This document shows positions 54,188-62,980 of a stretch of DNA of 64,000 bases, in pieces; position 1 is the first letter of the stretch, and each line of letters begins with the position of its first letter. The position numbers and the translations under genes are program-made. The notes under the pieces are model-generated. The model did not search any database and was not told where the DNA came from. It was given only the letters and a program-made list of their open reading frames with translations. The stretch is from contig JAJEDI010000041.1 of the NCBI GenBank assembly GCA_022821585.1, forward strand, positions 124,001 through 188,000. The letters run 5' to 3'. Origin of the DNA: Caldilineaceae bacterium (GTDB taxonomy: Bacteria > Chloroflexota > Anaerolineae > Caldilineales > Caldilineaceae).

Positions 54188-55329
54188 CAGCGGGTGACGA
54201 ACTCACACAGGCAGTCGAGCAGGCGCTGACGAAAGGCCTCCCTGCTGAAGCGCTCGGCTTGTCTGCGGCAGTCGATGGGGTCATAGTCGTGGACGTCGAA
54301 CTGTTCAAGGACCGTCCTCAGTTTCTCCGGCGTCTGCTGTTCAAAGAACTCACCGGTCGTCCCAGGGATGACTGTGTCCAGAGCTCCACCGCCACGGAAA
54401 GCTATCACCGGACGACCAGTACTCATCGCCTCGACCGGCGTGATCCCAAAGTCCTCGAGCCCGGGAAACAGAAACGCTTTGCAGCCCCGCATCAACTCCA
54501 GAATTCGTTCACCTGGCTGCCATCCCATGAAGGAGACATTGGGCCCGGCCATCTCCTCGAGCGCACTTCTGGCCCGGCCGCTGCCGACAACGATCAGCCG
54601 TTCTTGCGGCAGCTCCCGCAAGGCGCTGACGGCGAGGTCGACGCGTTTGTAGGGTATCAGGCGGCTGACGATCAGATAGTAGTCGCCCACGGGAACAGCA
54701 GGATCGGGAGAGAATCGCTGGGTATCGACCGGAGGGTGAACGACTACGCTGTCGCGATCGTAGATGGTGCGGATGCGCTCTTGCACGGCGCTGCTGATGG
54801 CGATGAAGTAGTCGACTTTCTGGGCGGCGGCGTAGTCCCAGCGTCGCAGGAGCGCAAGCAACGGCCTCAGCCCGAGATCGAGCAGTCCACCGATTTGCTC
54901 CCTCTGGCGGTACTGGTCGTAGAGCCACAGAAACCGGGTTGGCGTAAGGCAGTAACAGACGTGAATTGCTTTATGCTGGCCTTTGCGAGCCGTGATCCCG
55001 TGGCAGAAGCCGCTCTTGTTACTTAGAATCAGATCGAACCTGCTCAGGTCGGTGCTTTGAAACGCCGCCGGATAGAGGGGCAGAAAGGCCTGATGGCGGT
55101 CGGTCACCAAGGGGAGGCGCTGCATGAATGTAGTACGGATGGGCCATTTTCTGTACGAATCGGGCATTTTATCCGGCCCGTACATACTGGTGTAGACCGG
55201 CGCGCCTGGGAAGAGGTCCACGAACTCTTCGAGCACGTTTTCTGCGCCACCCATCTGATTGAGCCAGTCGTGGACAAGGGCTACGCGGCGGCCGGCCCGC
55301 CAGTCATCCGGATTGGTCCGGGTACTCAC
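54187..55329 (-). CDS. Family 4 glycosyltransferase
   Basis: 380 residues, GT-B fold. The start VALVHDWLNQMGGAENVL is the donor/acceptor N-domain loop; the nucleotide-sugar site is seen in YLIVSRLIPYKRVDLAV and in FLFPGLEDFGITPVEAMSTGRPVIAF, including the E-x7-E pair. It transfers a hexose to a lipid-linked or cell-surface glycan. The GTG at 55329 starts 4 bases after the preceding stop and has AAAGG upstream; longer frames would overlap the upstream gene. Confidence 0.88.
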   Translation of the reverse strand: MSTRTNPDDWRAGRRVALVHDWLNQMGGAENVLEEFVDLFPGAPVYTSMYGPDKMPDSYRKWPIRTTFMQRLPLVTDRHQAFLPLYPAAFQSTDLSRFDLILSNKSGFCHGITARKGQHKAIHVCYCLTPTRFLWLYDQYRQREQIGGLLDLGLRPLLALLRRWDYAAAQKVDYFIAISSAVQERIRTIYDRDSVVVHPPVDTQRFSPDPAVPVGDYYLIVSRLIPYKRVDLAVSALRELPQERLIVVGSGRARSALEEMAGPNVSFMGWQPGERILELMRGCKAFLFPGLEDFGITPVEAMSTGRPVIAFRGGGALDTVIPGTTGEFFEQQTPEKLRTVLEQFDVHDYDPIDCRRQAERFSREAFRQRLLDCLCEFVTR

Positions 55330-55333
55330 GCGG

Positions 55334-55717
55334 TCACGAACCTTTGAAGTCGGCCCCATCGGAGAGTCCACCGTCAGCCGCATCGATCGGAGACGTTGAG
55401 GTCTGGTTATCCGCTTCTCGACCACTTAATTCTGCGAACACCTCCAATTCCGCCCTGATAAAGTGGTCGACCATAGTGCGGAATAGCGCCTCTATCAGAT
55501 CAGGATCTACGCCTTCGCTCTCTGCCCATTGTCGACGGGCCGCCACCATGCTGCGCTGGCGATCGTGGGCATGTACCTGGTCTTCGCTACGTTTGAAGCG
55601 GGCAGCTGCATGGACATACTTTTGGCGGCAGCCAATGGCAGTGATGAGGGACCGATCCAATTGGTCGATTTGCGACCTTATCTCGCCGAGCGACTTGCAG
55701 TCTCGTGGCTCTTTCAT
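55334..55717 (-). CDS. Chorismate mutase/isochorismate-lyase-like protein
   Basis: 127 residues. All-helical AroQ fold: CKSLGEIRSQIDQLDRSLITAI, then the pair of active-site Arg/Lys residues in GCRQKYVHAAARFKRSE. The wording of this stretch and of AARRQWAESEGVDPDLIEALF is nearer to the isochorismate pyruvate-lyase PchB (salicylate formation) than to housekeeping chorismate mutase. The last ~25 residues are polar and unconserved. No isochorismate synthase is nearby. First gene of a tight trio with GT4 and HD. Confidence 0.8.
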   Translation of the reverse strand: MKEPRDCKSLGEIRSQIDQLDRSLITAIGCRQKYVHAAARFKRSEDQVHAHDRQRSMVAARRQWAESEGVDPDLIEALFRTMVDHFIRAELEVFAELSGREADNQTSTSPIDAADGGLSDGADFKGS

Positions 55718-56207
55718 CTGGAATCCTACTCTTGCTGTGACGGGAGTCCCGATACTTGGTGAAGAATTCTACCGCAGCCAGTAGCGAAGACAAAGAGTTT
55801 GTGCATTTGGAAGTTTCACAGGTGCTAACGAGCGGGCAGGCATAAGAGTCGCTCGGAAAGATTCCTCGGATGACATTTGACTTGCATTCAATCCAAGAAT
55901 TGCATTTTGCATGTTTCATAGTGCGAACTGCGTAGTGCGTATTGCAACGGAAAGGTCTTGGTGATGGACAGGATTCACGGTAGCCTGTTTCACTGAAATG
56001 GGTGTCGCAATTGGGCAGGGCCACTCCAGAGACCTGGATTGCGATGATCCATCGCTTCAGGGATGCATCCCACATGTAGGGTGGGAATAGTTGCGCGGGG
56101 AATCAGTGCCAGCGGTGACTCGAATTGCGTACCATCTCTTGGCGAGACGGAGTGCAGGCGCCGGGCCCGGCCGCACGGTGGAGTCCGTTGTTTGGGGAGG
56201 GTGCGAG

Positions 56208-56235
56208 GGCAAGCACAAGGCCGGCACCTACGGGG
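56208..56235. repeat. Dispersed repeat, module a (copy 2)
   Basis: Diverged copy of 210-236, sharing GCACAAGGCC and CCTACGGGG-like ends. Confidence 0.5.
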
Positions 56236-56332
56236 ACTAGATGGGACTGGTGGGACGTGGTCTGGCTAGACACTTTCGATTGGGCACCTGTTACCAATAT
56301 CGACACCAGGTCGACGAGGCATGTTGTTGGCC

Positions 56333-56400
56333 GGGGGCGTTGCGGGGGGGGAGCCCCCGCACAAGGGAGGGCCGAATAGGCCCGACCGCCCAGAAAAGCG
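56333..56400. repeat. Dispersed GC-rich palindromic repeat, module b (copy 2)
   Basis: Same order of elements as 325-390: GGGGGCGTTGCGGGG, AGCCCCCGCACAAGGGAGGG, and CCCGACCGCCC. The second inverted repeat is GGCCGAATAGGCC here and GGGCGCTTGCGCCC there, so the loop and stem changed together, which hints that the hairpin itself is kept. Confidence 0.75.
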
Positions 56401-56500
56401 AGGAGGGAGTGAAGAGGAGTGAGGAGAGAGAACTCCCGTTTCCTCTGCCTCAGAGTTAACCGTGGAACGGCCATGTTTAACAGTTGCCAGAGATTTGCGC

Positions 56501-56520
56501 GAGTTCGCCCCCATTTTGGG
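56501..56520. repeat. Dispersed repeat, module c (copy 2)
   Basis: Matches 477-496 over 19 bases (AGTTCGCCCCCATTTTGGG), and similar bases (CCAGAG) lie just upstream in both. Confidence 0.7.
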
Positions 56521-56617
56521 TTCCACTCGCGTGAGTGTTCCTCTTGACCCGCGCCGCGGCACTACAGTAGAATGCGCCGAATGGCTACAAGCCTTCTCAC
56601 AATCAGGAGAGCTGAGC

Positions 56618-58000
56618 ATGGCAGAATACCGGAACTATCTCGAGTCCAACCAGGACCGATTTCTTGAAGAGCTGCTTGAATTCCTGCGTATACCCAGCAT
56701 ATCGGCACTGCCTGAACGCGCCGAGGATGTAGAGCAGGCCGGACATTGGGTCGCTCAGCGATTGACCGCCGCGGGCGTGGAGAACGCAGAGGTGCTGCCG
56801 ACGGGGGGCCACCCTGTCGTTTACGGTGACTGGTTGCATGCGCCGGGCAAGCCAACAGCGTTGATCTACGGTCACTTTGACGTACAACCGGTCGACCCGG
56901 TTGAACTGTGGACGAACCCGCCTTTCGAGCCCACGGTTAAAGGGGACCGGGTCTATGCCCGCGGGGCATCTGACGACAAAGGGAACATGCTGGCGCCGAT
57001 TCTCGCGGTTGAGGCCCTACTGCAGAGCGAGGGTGGCGCACCGGTCAATTTGAAGTTTTGTTTCGAAGGCCAGGAGGAGATTGGCAGTCCACATATTCCC
57101 GATTTCATGCCGCCACACAGGGAACGCTTTGCCAGCGATCTTGCAGTCAGCGCCGACGGCGGGCAGTTCAGCGAGACCGAGCCGCTCCTGCTCATGTCAC
57201 TGCGGGGCGTGTGCGGGCTGCAAGTCGACGTGCATGGCGCAACGTCGGACCTCCATTCCGGATTACATGGGGGCCGCATCCAGAATCCAATTCACGCTCT
57301 GACACAGGTTTTGGGATCGTTGCGCAGGTCCGACGGCTCGATTGGCGTTGAGGGATTCTATGATGATGTGGTGGAGCTAACGGCCGATGAGCGTGCTGCA
57401 ATCGCTCGTGTTCCTTTTGACGGGGACGAATACCTGGAGGAGCTGGGTTTGGATGCAGAGTTTGGTGAACCGGGATACACGAATCGTGAGCGCGGGTGGG
57501 TTCGACCAACGCTGGAGATGAACGGCATCTGGGGAGGTTTCCAGGAGGAGGGGATCAAGACGGTACTTCCCAACTCAGCGCACGCGAAGATCACTTGCCG
57601 GTTGGTGGCCGACCAGGATCCCGCCCGAATCATTGATCTGCTGAAGGAACATATTGAACAGAACGTGCCGCAGGGCGTGAAGGTCTCGGTGACGCCGTTG
57701 TCTATTTTAGGGCGACCTTACAGCATATCGGCGGACCACTGGGGTAACAGGGCCGCGTCCGCCGTCCTGAAGGAGATGTACGGCCGTGAGCCCTACCAGA
57801 CGCGAAGCGGTGGCAGCATCCCCATTACCGGCGTATTTCAAGAGCAACTTGGAGTGGACACGATCAGCTTTGGGTTCGGCAACGAAGATGAAAACATCCA
57901 CGCGCCGGACGAGTTCTTCCGCCTGGCCAGCTTCCGCAAGGGCCAGGTTGGTTACTGCAAGCTGCTCCACAAACTGGGGGAGTGTTCGCCAAAAAACTGA
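56618..58000 (+). CDS. M20 family dipeptidase
   Basis: 460 residues. Metal site: H86/D88 in IYGHFDVQP, D119/D120 in GASDDKGN, E153-E154 in EGQEEIGS, then the Asp in SADGG, and the C-terminal His in EDENIHAPDEF. TSDLHSGLHGG is the start of the lid domain, as in the carnosinase/CNDP-type M20F dipeptidases. It should cleave dipeptides in the cytoplasm. The ATG has AGGAGAG 7 bases upstream. Only distantly like the M20 enzyme at 5.3 kb. Confidence 0.9.
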   Translation: MAEYRNYLESNQDRFLEELLEFLRIPSISALPERAEDVEQAGHWVAQRLTAAGVENAEVLPTGGHPVVYGDWLHAPGKPTALIYGHFDVQPVDPVELWTNPPFEPTVKGDRVYARGASDDKGNMLAPILAVEALLQSEGGAPVNLKFCFEGQEEIGSPHIPDFMPPHRERFASDLAVSADGGQFSETEPLLLMSLRGVCGLQVDVHGATSDLHSGLHGGRIQNPIHALTQVLGSLRRSDGSIGVEGFYDDVVELTADERAAIARVPFDGDEYLEELGLDAEFGEPGYTNRERGWVRPTLEMNGIWGGFQEEGIKTVLPNSAHAKITCRLVADQDPARIIDLLKEHIEQNVPQGVKVSVTPLSILGRPYSISADHWGNRAASAVLKEMYGREPYQTRSGGSIPITGVFQEQLGVDTISFGFGNEDENIHAPDEFFRLASFRKGQVGYCKLLHKLGECSPKN

Positions 58001-58028
58001 GAGTCTGAAGAGGGGGCCCGCCAGATCG

Positions 58029-58475
58029 TCAGGAGGCGAGCTGAAACCACAGAACTGTGTAGAGAGTGCCGATAAGCGCGCCGACGTACACCTCTGTGGG
58101 TGAATGGCCAATCAGCTCCTTCAGCTCCTCTTCGCTGACGGGTTGACCGGTGAAGAGCTCGCGCAGGATCTGATTGAGGACCTTGGCCTGCTTTCCGGCG
58201 GCTTGGCGCACGCCGGTAGCGTCATACATAACGACCAAGGCGAAGATGGCGGCAAGGGCAAAGACGTCGCTGCGGGGACCGGAACGATAGCCGATGGCGG
58301 AGACGAGGCTGCAGACCATGGCCGCATGGCTGCTGGGCATGCCCCCGGCGCGGGCCAGAACGCGCAGGTCGAAGTCGCGCCGCAGGACCCATTCGAAGAG
58401 AAACTTGTAGAGTTGCACGACCAGACCGGCGGACAGAGGAAGCCAGATTATAGAACTGTTACCCAGTAGCTGCAT
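58029..58475 (-). CDS. Divergent PAP2 (DUF212) membrane protein
   Basis: 148 residues with four or so hydrophobic segments. ARAGGMPSSHAAMVCSLVSAIG and YDATGVRQAAGKQAKVLN are diagnostic of the divergent PAP2 family (B. subtilis YuiD). GHSPTEVYVGALIG closes it. The family resembles acid phosphatases, but its activity is not established. ATG lies 4 bases after the xseB stop. Confidence 0.88.
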   Translation of the reverse strand: MQLLGNSSIIWLPLSAGLVVQLYKFLFEWVLRRDFDLRVLARAGGMPSSHAAMVCSLVSAIGYRSGPRSDVFALAAIFALVVMYDATGVRQAAGKQAKVLNQILRELFTGQPVSEEELKELIGHSPTEVYVGALIGTLYTVLWFQLAS

Positions 58476-58479
58476 CTGT

Positions 58480-58731
58480 CTAGGGATCCGAAGTGTCACT
58501 CAAATCAGACAGGGTTCCGTCCGGTTCCCATTTTCTGACTCGCAGTTCGGCCTCTTCGAGCAAGACGCCGCAGCGTGCGGCCAAATTGACCCCTGCTTCA
58601 TACAGGTCCAGCGAATCGGCGAGGGGTAGATCGGCGGCTTCAAGACGCTCCAGGATCGTTTGCAACTGGGCGTAGCTTTCTTCGTACGAAAGTTCGGCGG
58701 CTTGTTCGGATCCGCTGTTCTGACTTTCCAT
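58480..58731 (-). CDS. xseB: Exodeoxyribonuclease VII small subunit
   Basis: 83 residues, two helices: LSYEESYAQLQTILERLEAADLPLADSL and YEAGVNLAARCGVLLEEAELRV. It pairs with XseA, which is not in the window. AAAGGAAGG lies before the ATG at 58731; an upstream ATG at 58764 is less likely. The acidic tail after ~70 is variable. Confidence 0.9.
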   Translation of the reverse strand: MESQNSGSEQAAELSYEESYAQLQTILERLEAADLPLADSLDLYEAGVNLAARCGVLLEEAELRVRKWEPDGTLSDLSDTSDP

Positions 58732-58963
58732 TTCCTTCCTTTCGGTACCAGCTATTATTGGCATCAGTATACCAGAGGTAGCACAGGTTTCGGCAAAGGA
58801 GAAGCGGGCGCAAAAGTGCTATTTGAGTTCATGACAGGATTGGCCCAGGGCTGGCCACAGAGGGCAGAATCCGGCGCCGGCACGTACGTGATTTCAACTG
58901 TATCTTAGAGGCCTTCATCTAAAAGAGTGGGCCATATGCAAGACCTGGACTATGGAGGATCAG

Positions 58964-59803
58964 ATGGTCGACAACGGTCAATTCCGACCGGCAGTAGTGA
59001 TTCTTGAGCCGGACCTGTTTTTTTCGGTCAGGTTGGAGGACGTGGTGCGTGCGGCGGGAGGCGAGCCGGTTACTATCGATGAAGCAGACCAATTTGTGGC
59101 CGCGGTTGCGCGGACCTTCCCCGTACTGGCGCTGCTAGATCTGAAGTCGCCCGGAGACTGGGAGGCGGCTGTACGGCAATGCAAAATGAAGCCGCACACG
59201 CGTCTGGTTCCGATCTTTGCTTTCGGCAGCCATGTTGACGTAGAGACGCTTAAGCGTGCACGTATAGCCGGCGCCGATCATGCGTGGGCACGCAGCCGAA
59301 TGATGGAGGAGCTGGTGGGCGTGGTCGACCGGCACATACACCCGCCAGTTCGTCATCTGGAAGGCTGCGACGGGTTGCCCAGCCGCGCCGCGGTTGCCGG
59401 GTTGCTGGCCTTTAACGAGGGGCAGTACTTCGAACAGCACGAATATCTGGAACTGGCCTGGAACGAGGAATCGCGTGCGGTTCGCGATGTGTACCAGGGC
59501 ATCTTGCAGGTAGGGGTGGCCTTTCTGCAGATGGAGCGTGGAAACCGGCGCGGTGCCCTAAAGATGTTTCGCCGCGGCCTGCCGAAATTGCGCGGTGTGG
59601 CCGACGTGTGCCAGGGGATCAAGGTTGGGGCTTTTCGTGCGGCATCAGAGCAGATCCACCGCGAACTGTCCGACCAGGGCCCAGGGGAACCTGTGCTGTC
59701 ATCAAGGACTTCATTTCCCAGGGTAGAGTTTGACAACCATTACGGAGCGGCCACGCCAGACGATCTTGGGATTGTCCTACCCGGTGAAGGAGAAGAAGAC
59801 TGA
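58964..59803 (+). CDS. Receiver-like domain fused to DUF309
   Basis: 279 residues. Residues ~8-125 look like a CheY-type alpha/beta domain (VVILEPDLFFSVRLEDVV, LALLDLKSPGDWEA with Asp at the phosphoacceptor place, then RIAGADHAWAR), although the final Lys is not evident. Residues ~140-215 are DUF309: LLAFNEGQYFEQHEYLELAWNE and YQGILQVGVAF with GALKMFRRGLPKLRG. DUF309 proteins are normally alone and of unknown function. The ATG at 58964 has GGAGG 6 bases upstream. Confidence 0.75.
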   Translation: MVDNGQFRPAVVILEPDLFFSVRLEDVVRAAGGEPVTIDEADQFVAAVARTFPVLALLDLKSPGDWEAAVRQCKMKPHTRLVPIFAFGSHVDVETLKRARIAGADHAWARSRMMEELVGVVDRHIHPPVRHLEGCDGLPSRAAVAGLLAFNEGQYFEQHEYLELAWNEESRAVRDVYQGILQVGVAFLQMERGNRRGALKMFRRGLPKLRGVADVCQGIKVGAFRAASEQIHRELSDQGPGEPVLSSRTSFPRVEFDNHYGAATPDDLGIVLPGEGEED

Positions 59804-59905
59804 GAGTGGGAAGAAGCAACTGCTCTCGATTGACGGTGGGTCTCAACTGTTCATAATGAGGGATAAGAGTGGAAGATTTTCGGAGAGAGGCGTACCACAG
59901 AACCT

Positions 59906-60232
59906 CTATTCGTTCACATTCGCCTTGCGCCCTTGCTGTGACAGGTAAAGCGTGGCCGCCGGGAACTTATGGTTGCTGAGCAGGAGGCCCCGTTCCTCTA
60001 GCCCCCGGACTTCCTGTACCGAGACCGGGGTTGCGTCACCGCAGAGAGGATGGAGACGGTATTCCTTTCCGCCGTCCAAGTAGCGGTGGGACTTCAGTGT
60101 GGCGCCGTCTTGTAACGAACGCAGAACCTGTCTCTGGGCGGTTGTTAGCCCTTTTTGAGGGGAGGGGTGCCTGAGCGTCCCATTTGCGGCCAGCAGACCA
60201 TCACGAAGTTTGGCGGCGGTGGAGCGGAGCAT
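59906..60232 (-). CDS. Small protein of unknown function, coupled (1)
   Basis: 108 residues, basic, no membrane segment. GLTTAQRQVLRSLQDGATLKSH and VQEVRGLEERGLLLSN read like two helices and a wing of a winged-helix domain, which is inference. I recognise no family. Its ATG overlaps the stop of the 68-residue gene (TAATG). Confidence 0.65.
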   Translation of the reverse strand: MLRSTAAKLRDGLLAANGTLRHPSPQKGLTTAQRQVLRSLQDGATLKSHRYLDGGKEYRLHPLCGDATPVSVQEVRGLEERGLLLSNHKFPAATLYLSQQGRKANVNE

Positions 60233-60438
60233 TATCCCAGTTCGTGGACGTACTCTTGCAGCTTGCGCTGGCTAATCTTCACGTACTGGTCGGCTCTGAT
60301 TTGGGCCATCTCTTCTTCTGACAGGCGCAGGCGCAGAATGTCGAGAGCGTCTTCAGGGCTCTGGCCGTAGGCAAGTTTTTTCTTGCCGTTTTTCATGTCG
60401 AACAAATACATGTAGTGGGGATTGGAAAAGCTGCTCAT
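60232..60438 (-). CDS. Small protein of unknown function, coupled (2)
   Basis: 68 residues: NPHYMYLFDMKNGKKKLAYG looks like a beta hairpin, followed by an acidic helix (SPEDALDILRLRLSEEEMAQI). No Cys, no Gly-rich tail. Begins 3 bases after the radical SAM stop and ends overlapping the next start, so all three proteins are probably made together. Confidence 0.7.
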   Translation of the reverse strand: MSSFSNPHYMYLFDMKNGKKKLAYGQSPEDALDILRLRLSEEEMAQIRADQYVKISQRKLQEYVHELG

Positions 60439-60441
60439 CGG

Positions 60442-61917
60442 TCAGGCCTTGACCAGTGCCTGCTGGTACATGCCGTCGTAGCCCCGCTGTTGCTGTTCCT
60501 CAGATAGCCCGCGATTCACTTCCGCATCATACTTTCCTGCCAGCAGTTCGCGGTAGAATCCGTAGTTGACGCCCTTAACCTTTTCATCGTCCGGGAAGCG
60601 ATGGTAGTTGTCCTTGCTCATGAGGCTTTTGCCTTCGGCGATCAGTTGGAAGCCGAGTGCCGAGCCAGGGTAGGGCGCGTAGTAGGAGATGGACGGGAAC
60701 ACGCGCTTCATGCGTTTGAGCATGCGCATCGTTTTGAAGGCGTCCTCGTCGGTTTCGCCCGGTATGCCGAGCATGATGTTCGACCAGAAGACGGGCGGCT
60801 CTTTCCCTTCGGCTACCATCTCATCCCCGAGGCGGTTGACCAGGTCGATGGCGAAATTGTTGTCCTCCTCGGTGCATTCCTTGTTGAGCAGTTTCAGAAT
60901 GCGGTCGCTTCCCGATTCAAAGCCGATCGAGATCAGGTTCCAGTTCGTCTCGCGCACTAGGGCGGTGAACAGATCGGGCCACTGGCGTACCGTGTCAGCG
61001 CGCCCGGCCGCCCAGTAGGGCCACAGTCTATTGGCTCGGCGGGGATACTCTTCGATCCACTCCTGCAGCCATTTCGGGTTCTGGAAGAACATGGAGTCGT
61101 GGATCACGACTGAACCCACACCGTACATTTCGTCGAGAGCGTTGAGTTCGTCGATGACCATGGAAACGGGGCGGCGTCCCATGTTGGGGATATAGGATGC
61201 CTCGTTGCAGAAGACGCATTGCCAGGGGCAGACTCTGCTGGTGATGATGGTGGCGACCGGCGGCGGTCCCCAGCCGCACTCGGGCTCCATCGGCCAGTTG
61301 AAATTTCGCTCCAGCTTCATGGCGCGCACGGCCCTCCTGGGCCGGGCATTGGCCAGCGCCTCCTTCCAGTTGGCCGGCTTGGGCCACAGCTCGCGGTCGA
61401 TCTCCGGCCAATCAGCCATGGATCGGGAGCCCTGACCGAGGAACACTCTTGGAAAACTCCCAGGATCCCTGACAAGGTCGAGAATGATCTCTTCACCGGC
61501 CCCCTGGCAGATCTTATCAAAGGCATCAACACCTGCCATTTCATCCGGCGCGACCGTGGCGTGCATGCCGCCGGCCAGGACCAGGCCGTCGGGATTGGTC
61601 TCCTTGAAGATCTGAGCGGCCTTCAGGGCAACTGGAAAGGTGTAGCTGCGCACGTTCATCAGGGCCATTTTGTAGCCGCGAAGTTTTGGCGCCAGCTGCT
61701 CCCAGGAGGTGACGGCCCGCGTGGAAACGATGTCGGTCTTCAGGTCGTTCTGATGCATGATAGTGCGCAAGAGCCCTAGCCCATGGTCCTGCCACTGTTC
61801 GTGGGGGCCCTGCGGATAGACTAGATCACCCAGATCGCCCAAGTCGATCCAGACAATATCGTTCTTGCGTTTCCCGTTGCCGTGCCAGTTCAACTTCAAC
61901 TGTTGCTCCTCCAACAT
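60442..61917 (-). CDS. B12-binding-domain radical SAM protein
   Basis: 491 residues. The N-terminal ~170 residues are a cobalamin-binding-type Rossmann domain (KMALMNVRSYTF, LVLAGGMHATVAPDE); the usual DxHxxG His ligand is not evident. The radical SAM domain has C230-C234-C237 in CPWQCVFC, and GFESGSDRILKLLNK and MLGIPGETDEDA are class-typical. A C-terminal helical region ends the protein. Members methylate unactivated carbons or rearrange substrates. The two small genes after it may provide substrate or partner. Product unknown. Confidence 0.85.
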   Translation of the reverse strand: MLEEQQLKLNWHGNGKRKNDIVWIDLGDLGDLVYPQGPHEQWQDHGLGLLRTIMHQNDLKTDIVSTRAVTSWEQLAPKLRGYKMALMNVRSYTFPVALKAAQIFKETNPDGLVLAGGMHATVAPDEMAGVDAFDKICQGAGEEIILDLVRDPGSFPRVFLGQGSRSMADWPEIDRELWPKPANWKEALANARPRRAVRAMKLERNFNWPMEPECGWGPPPVATIITSRVCPWQCVFCNEASYIPNMGRRPVSMVIDELNALDEMYGVGSVVIHDSMFFQNPKWLQEWIEEYPRRANRLWPYWAAGRADTVRQWPDLFTALVRETNWNLISIGFESGSDRILKLLNKECTEEDNNFAIDLVNRLGDEMVAEGKEPPVFWSNIMLGIPGETDEDAFKTMRMLKRMKRVFPSISYYAPYPGSALGFQLIAEGKSLMSKDNYHRFPDDEKVKGVNYGFYRELLAGKYDAEVNRGLSEEQQQRGYDGMYQQALVKA

Positions 61918-62004
61918 CCGATTCAGACCGAGTCAGGCATCCTGGAACTGCCGACTCGCAGTTGTCGCCGGCTGTCCAATTGCCTGTCGAGGCAATGAAA
62001 GACC

Positions 62005-62376
62005 TTACGGGCTGGCATACTTGCCAACCGACTCGTCGATCTCGTCAGCCCAGGTATCGATGCCTCCGGCCATGCTGACCGCATTCGACCAGCCCTGTTG
62101 CCGCAGAAAGACGGTCACCTGTGCGCTGCGCAGTCCTTTGTGGCAGAACAGGACCACTTCCAATTCCTTGTCCTGGCGAATGTTCTCCGGTATGGCGTCA
62201 AGACGCCTCTCGCGAAGCTCGCTCAAGGGCATGTTGATAAAATCTCCGTCTGGGAGACTGGCCAGTTCAAGTTCATTCGGTTCACGCACGTCGACAAGCA
62301 GGAATTCAGAATCGTCCTTCTGTTTCGCGGCGACGTCGTGCACGCTGACTTCCGGAGCGCCATACGGATTGGGCAT
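62005..62376 (-). CDS. Rhodanese-like protein
   Basis: 123 residues, single rhodanese domain. Active-site Cys78 in FCHKGLRSAQV, with FLLVDVREPNELELA and the C-terminal GGIDTWADEID. The loop CHKGLR has six residues, as in sulfurtransferases that carry a persulfide. Neighbouring Fe-S assembly and moaA genes also use sulfur chemistry. Confidence 0.9.
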   Translation of the reverse strand: MPNPYGAPEVSVHDVAAKQKDDSEFLLVDVREPNELELASLPDGDFINMPLSELRERRLDAIPENIRQDKELEVVLFCHKGLRSAQVTVFLRQQGWSNAVSMAGGIDTWADEIDESVGKYASP

Positions 62377-62464
62377 CGTCTTGACTCACGTTTTCTTGTT
62401 TCTGCAGGCAAGTAAAATGAATAGGGAAAAGAGTGCTGGGGACGGGGCTTCACCCGCTTTGTAT

Positions 62465-62857
62465 TCAGAAGTCTTCGGGATCGATGGGTTGACGGCCAAC
62501 GAAACCGACGTTGACATCGTGCCAGAATGAGAGATCTTCTTCGCCGTGTTTCCAGCAGAGATAGACTTCGCGCCCGTTGCGAATTGACAAGAAATCAATG
62601 AGGCCCTGGTCAATGTCCTTTACCAGGATTCCCATTTTCAGAATTCCCTTTACGCCTGCCTCCAGTTTGTCAAATTGGGAGTAGACGGATCCCGCCGCGA
62701 CGTTGCCGCCGTTATGAGCAGCCTTCTGCAGTACGGGCCAGATTTCAGGACGCAGACGGAGGATCTCAGTGCGCGCCTCCTGAACCTGCGCCATCAGGGC
62801 CTTAACGACAGGAAGCGCAGCTCGTGCCTCTTTCAATGTGTAGTAGCGGGCCTGCAT
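62465..62857 (-). CDS. DUF2203 family protein
   Basis: 130 residues. YYTLKEARAALPVVKALMAQVQ at the start and the second half VKDIDQGLIDFLSIRNGREVYLCWKHGEEDLSFWHD are diagnostic for DUF2203. Function unknown. Lies 88 bases upstream of the rhodanese gene in the same direction. Confidence 0.85.
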   Translation of the reverse strand: MQARYYTLKEARAALPVVKALMAQVQEARTEILRLRPEIWPVLQKAAHNGGNVAAGSVYSQFDKLEAGVKGILKMGILVKDIDQGLIDFLSIRNGREVYLCWKHGEEDLSFWHDVNVGFVGRQPIDPEDF

Positions 62858-62980
62858 AGGACTCCAACCCGGTCAGGGCAAAGAGGTCAACGCAGGTTGC
62901 CCGCCCGTTTCTGTGACGGACAACCTGTAAACAGCGGGACTCTACTTTGCCTGAGCCGACTTACATCTCCGGGTCAACGT

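Larger units (their letters stand above)
55718..56617. other. Gene-free repeat region
   Basis: About 900 bases with no credible gene. It has the second copies of the three repeat modules (56208-56235, 56333-56400, 56502-56520). Near 55921-55950 is a TGCGTATTGC-type string, similar to 46400-46420. The end supplies the AGGAGAG site of the M20 gene at 56618. Confidence 0.6.

Noticed and set aside
53557..55026. 489-residue plus-strand open frame
   Set aside because: It is antisense to the HD-domain and GT4 genes, which both have clear motifs; composition is Arg/Gly/Pro-rich as expected for a shadow frame.
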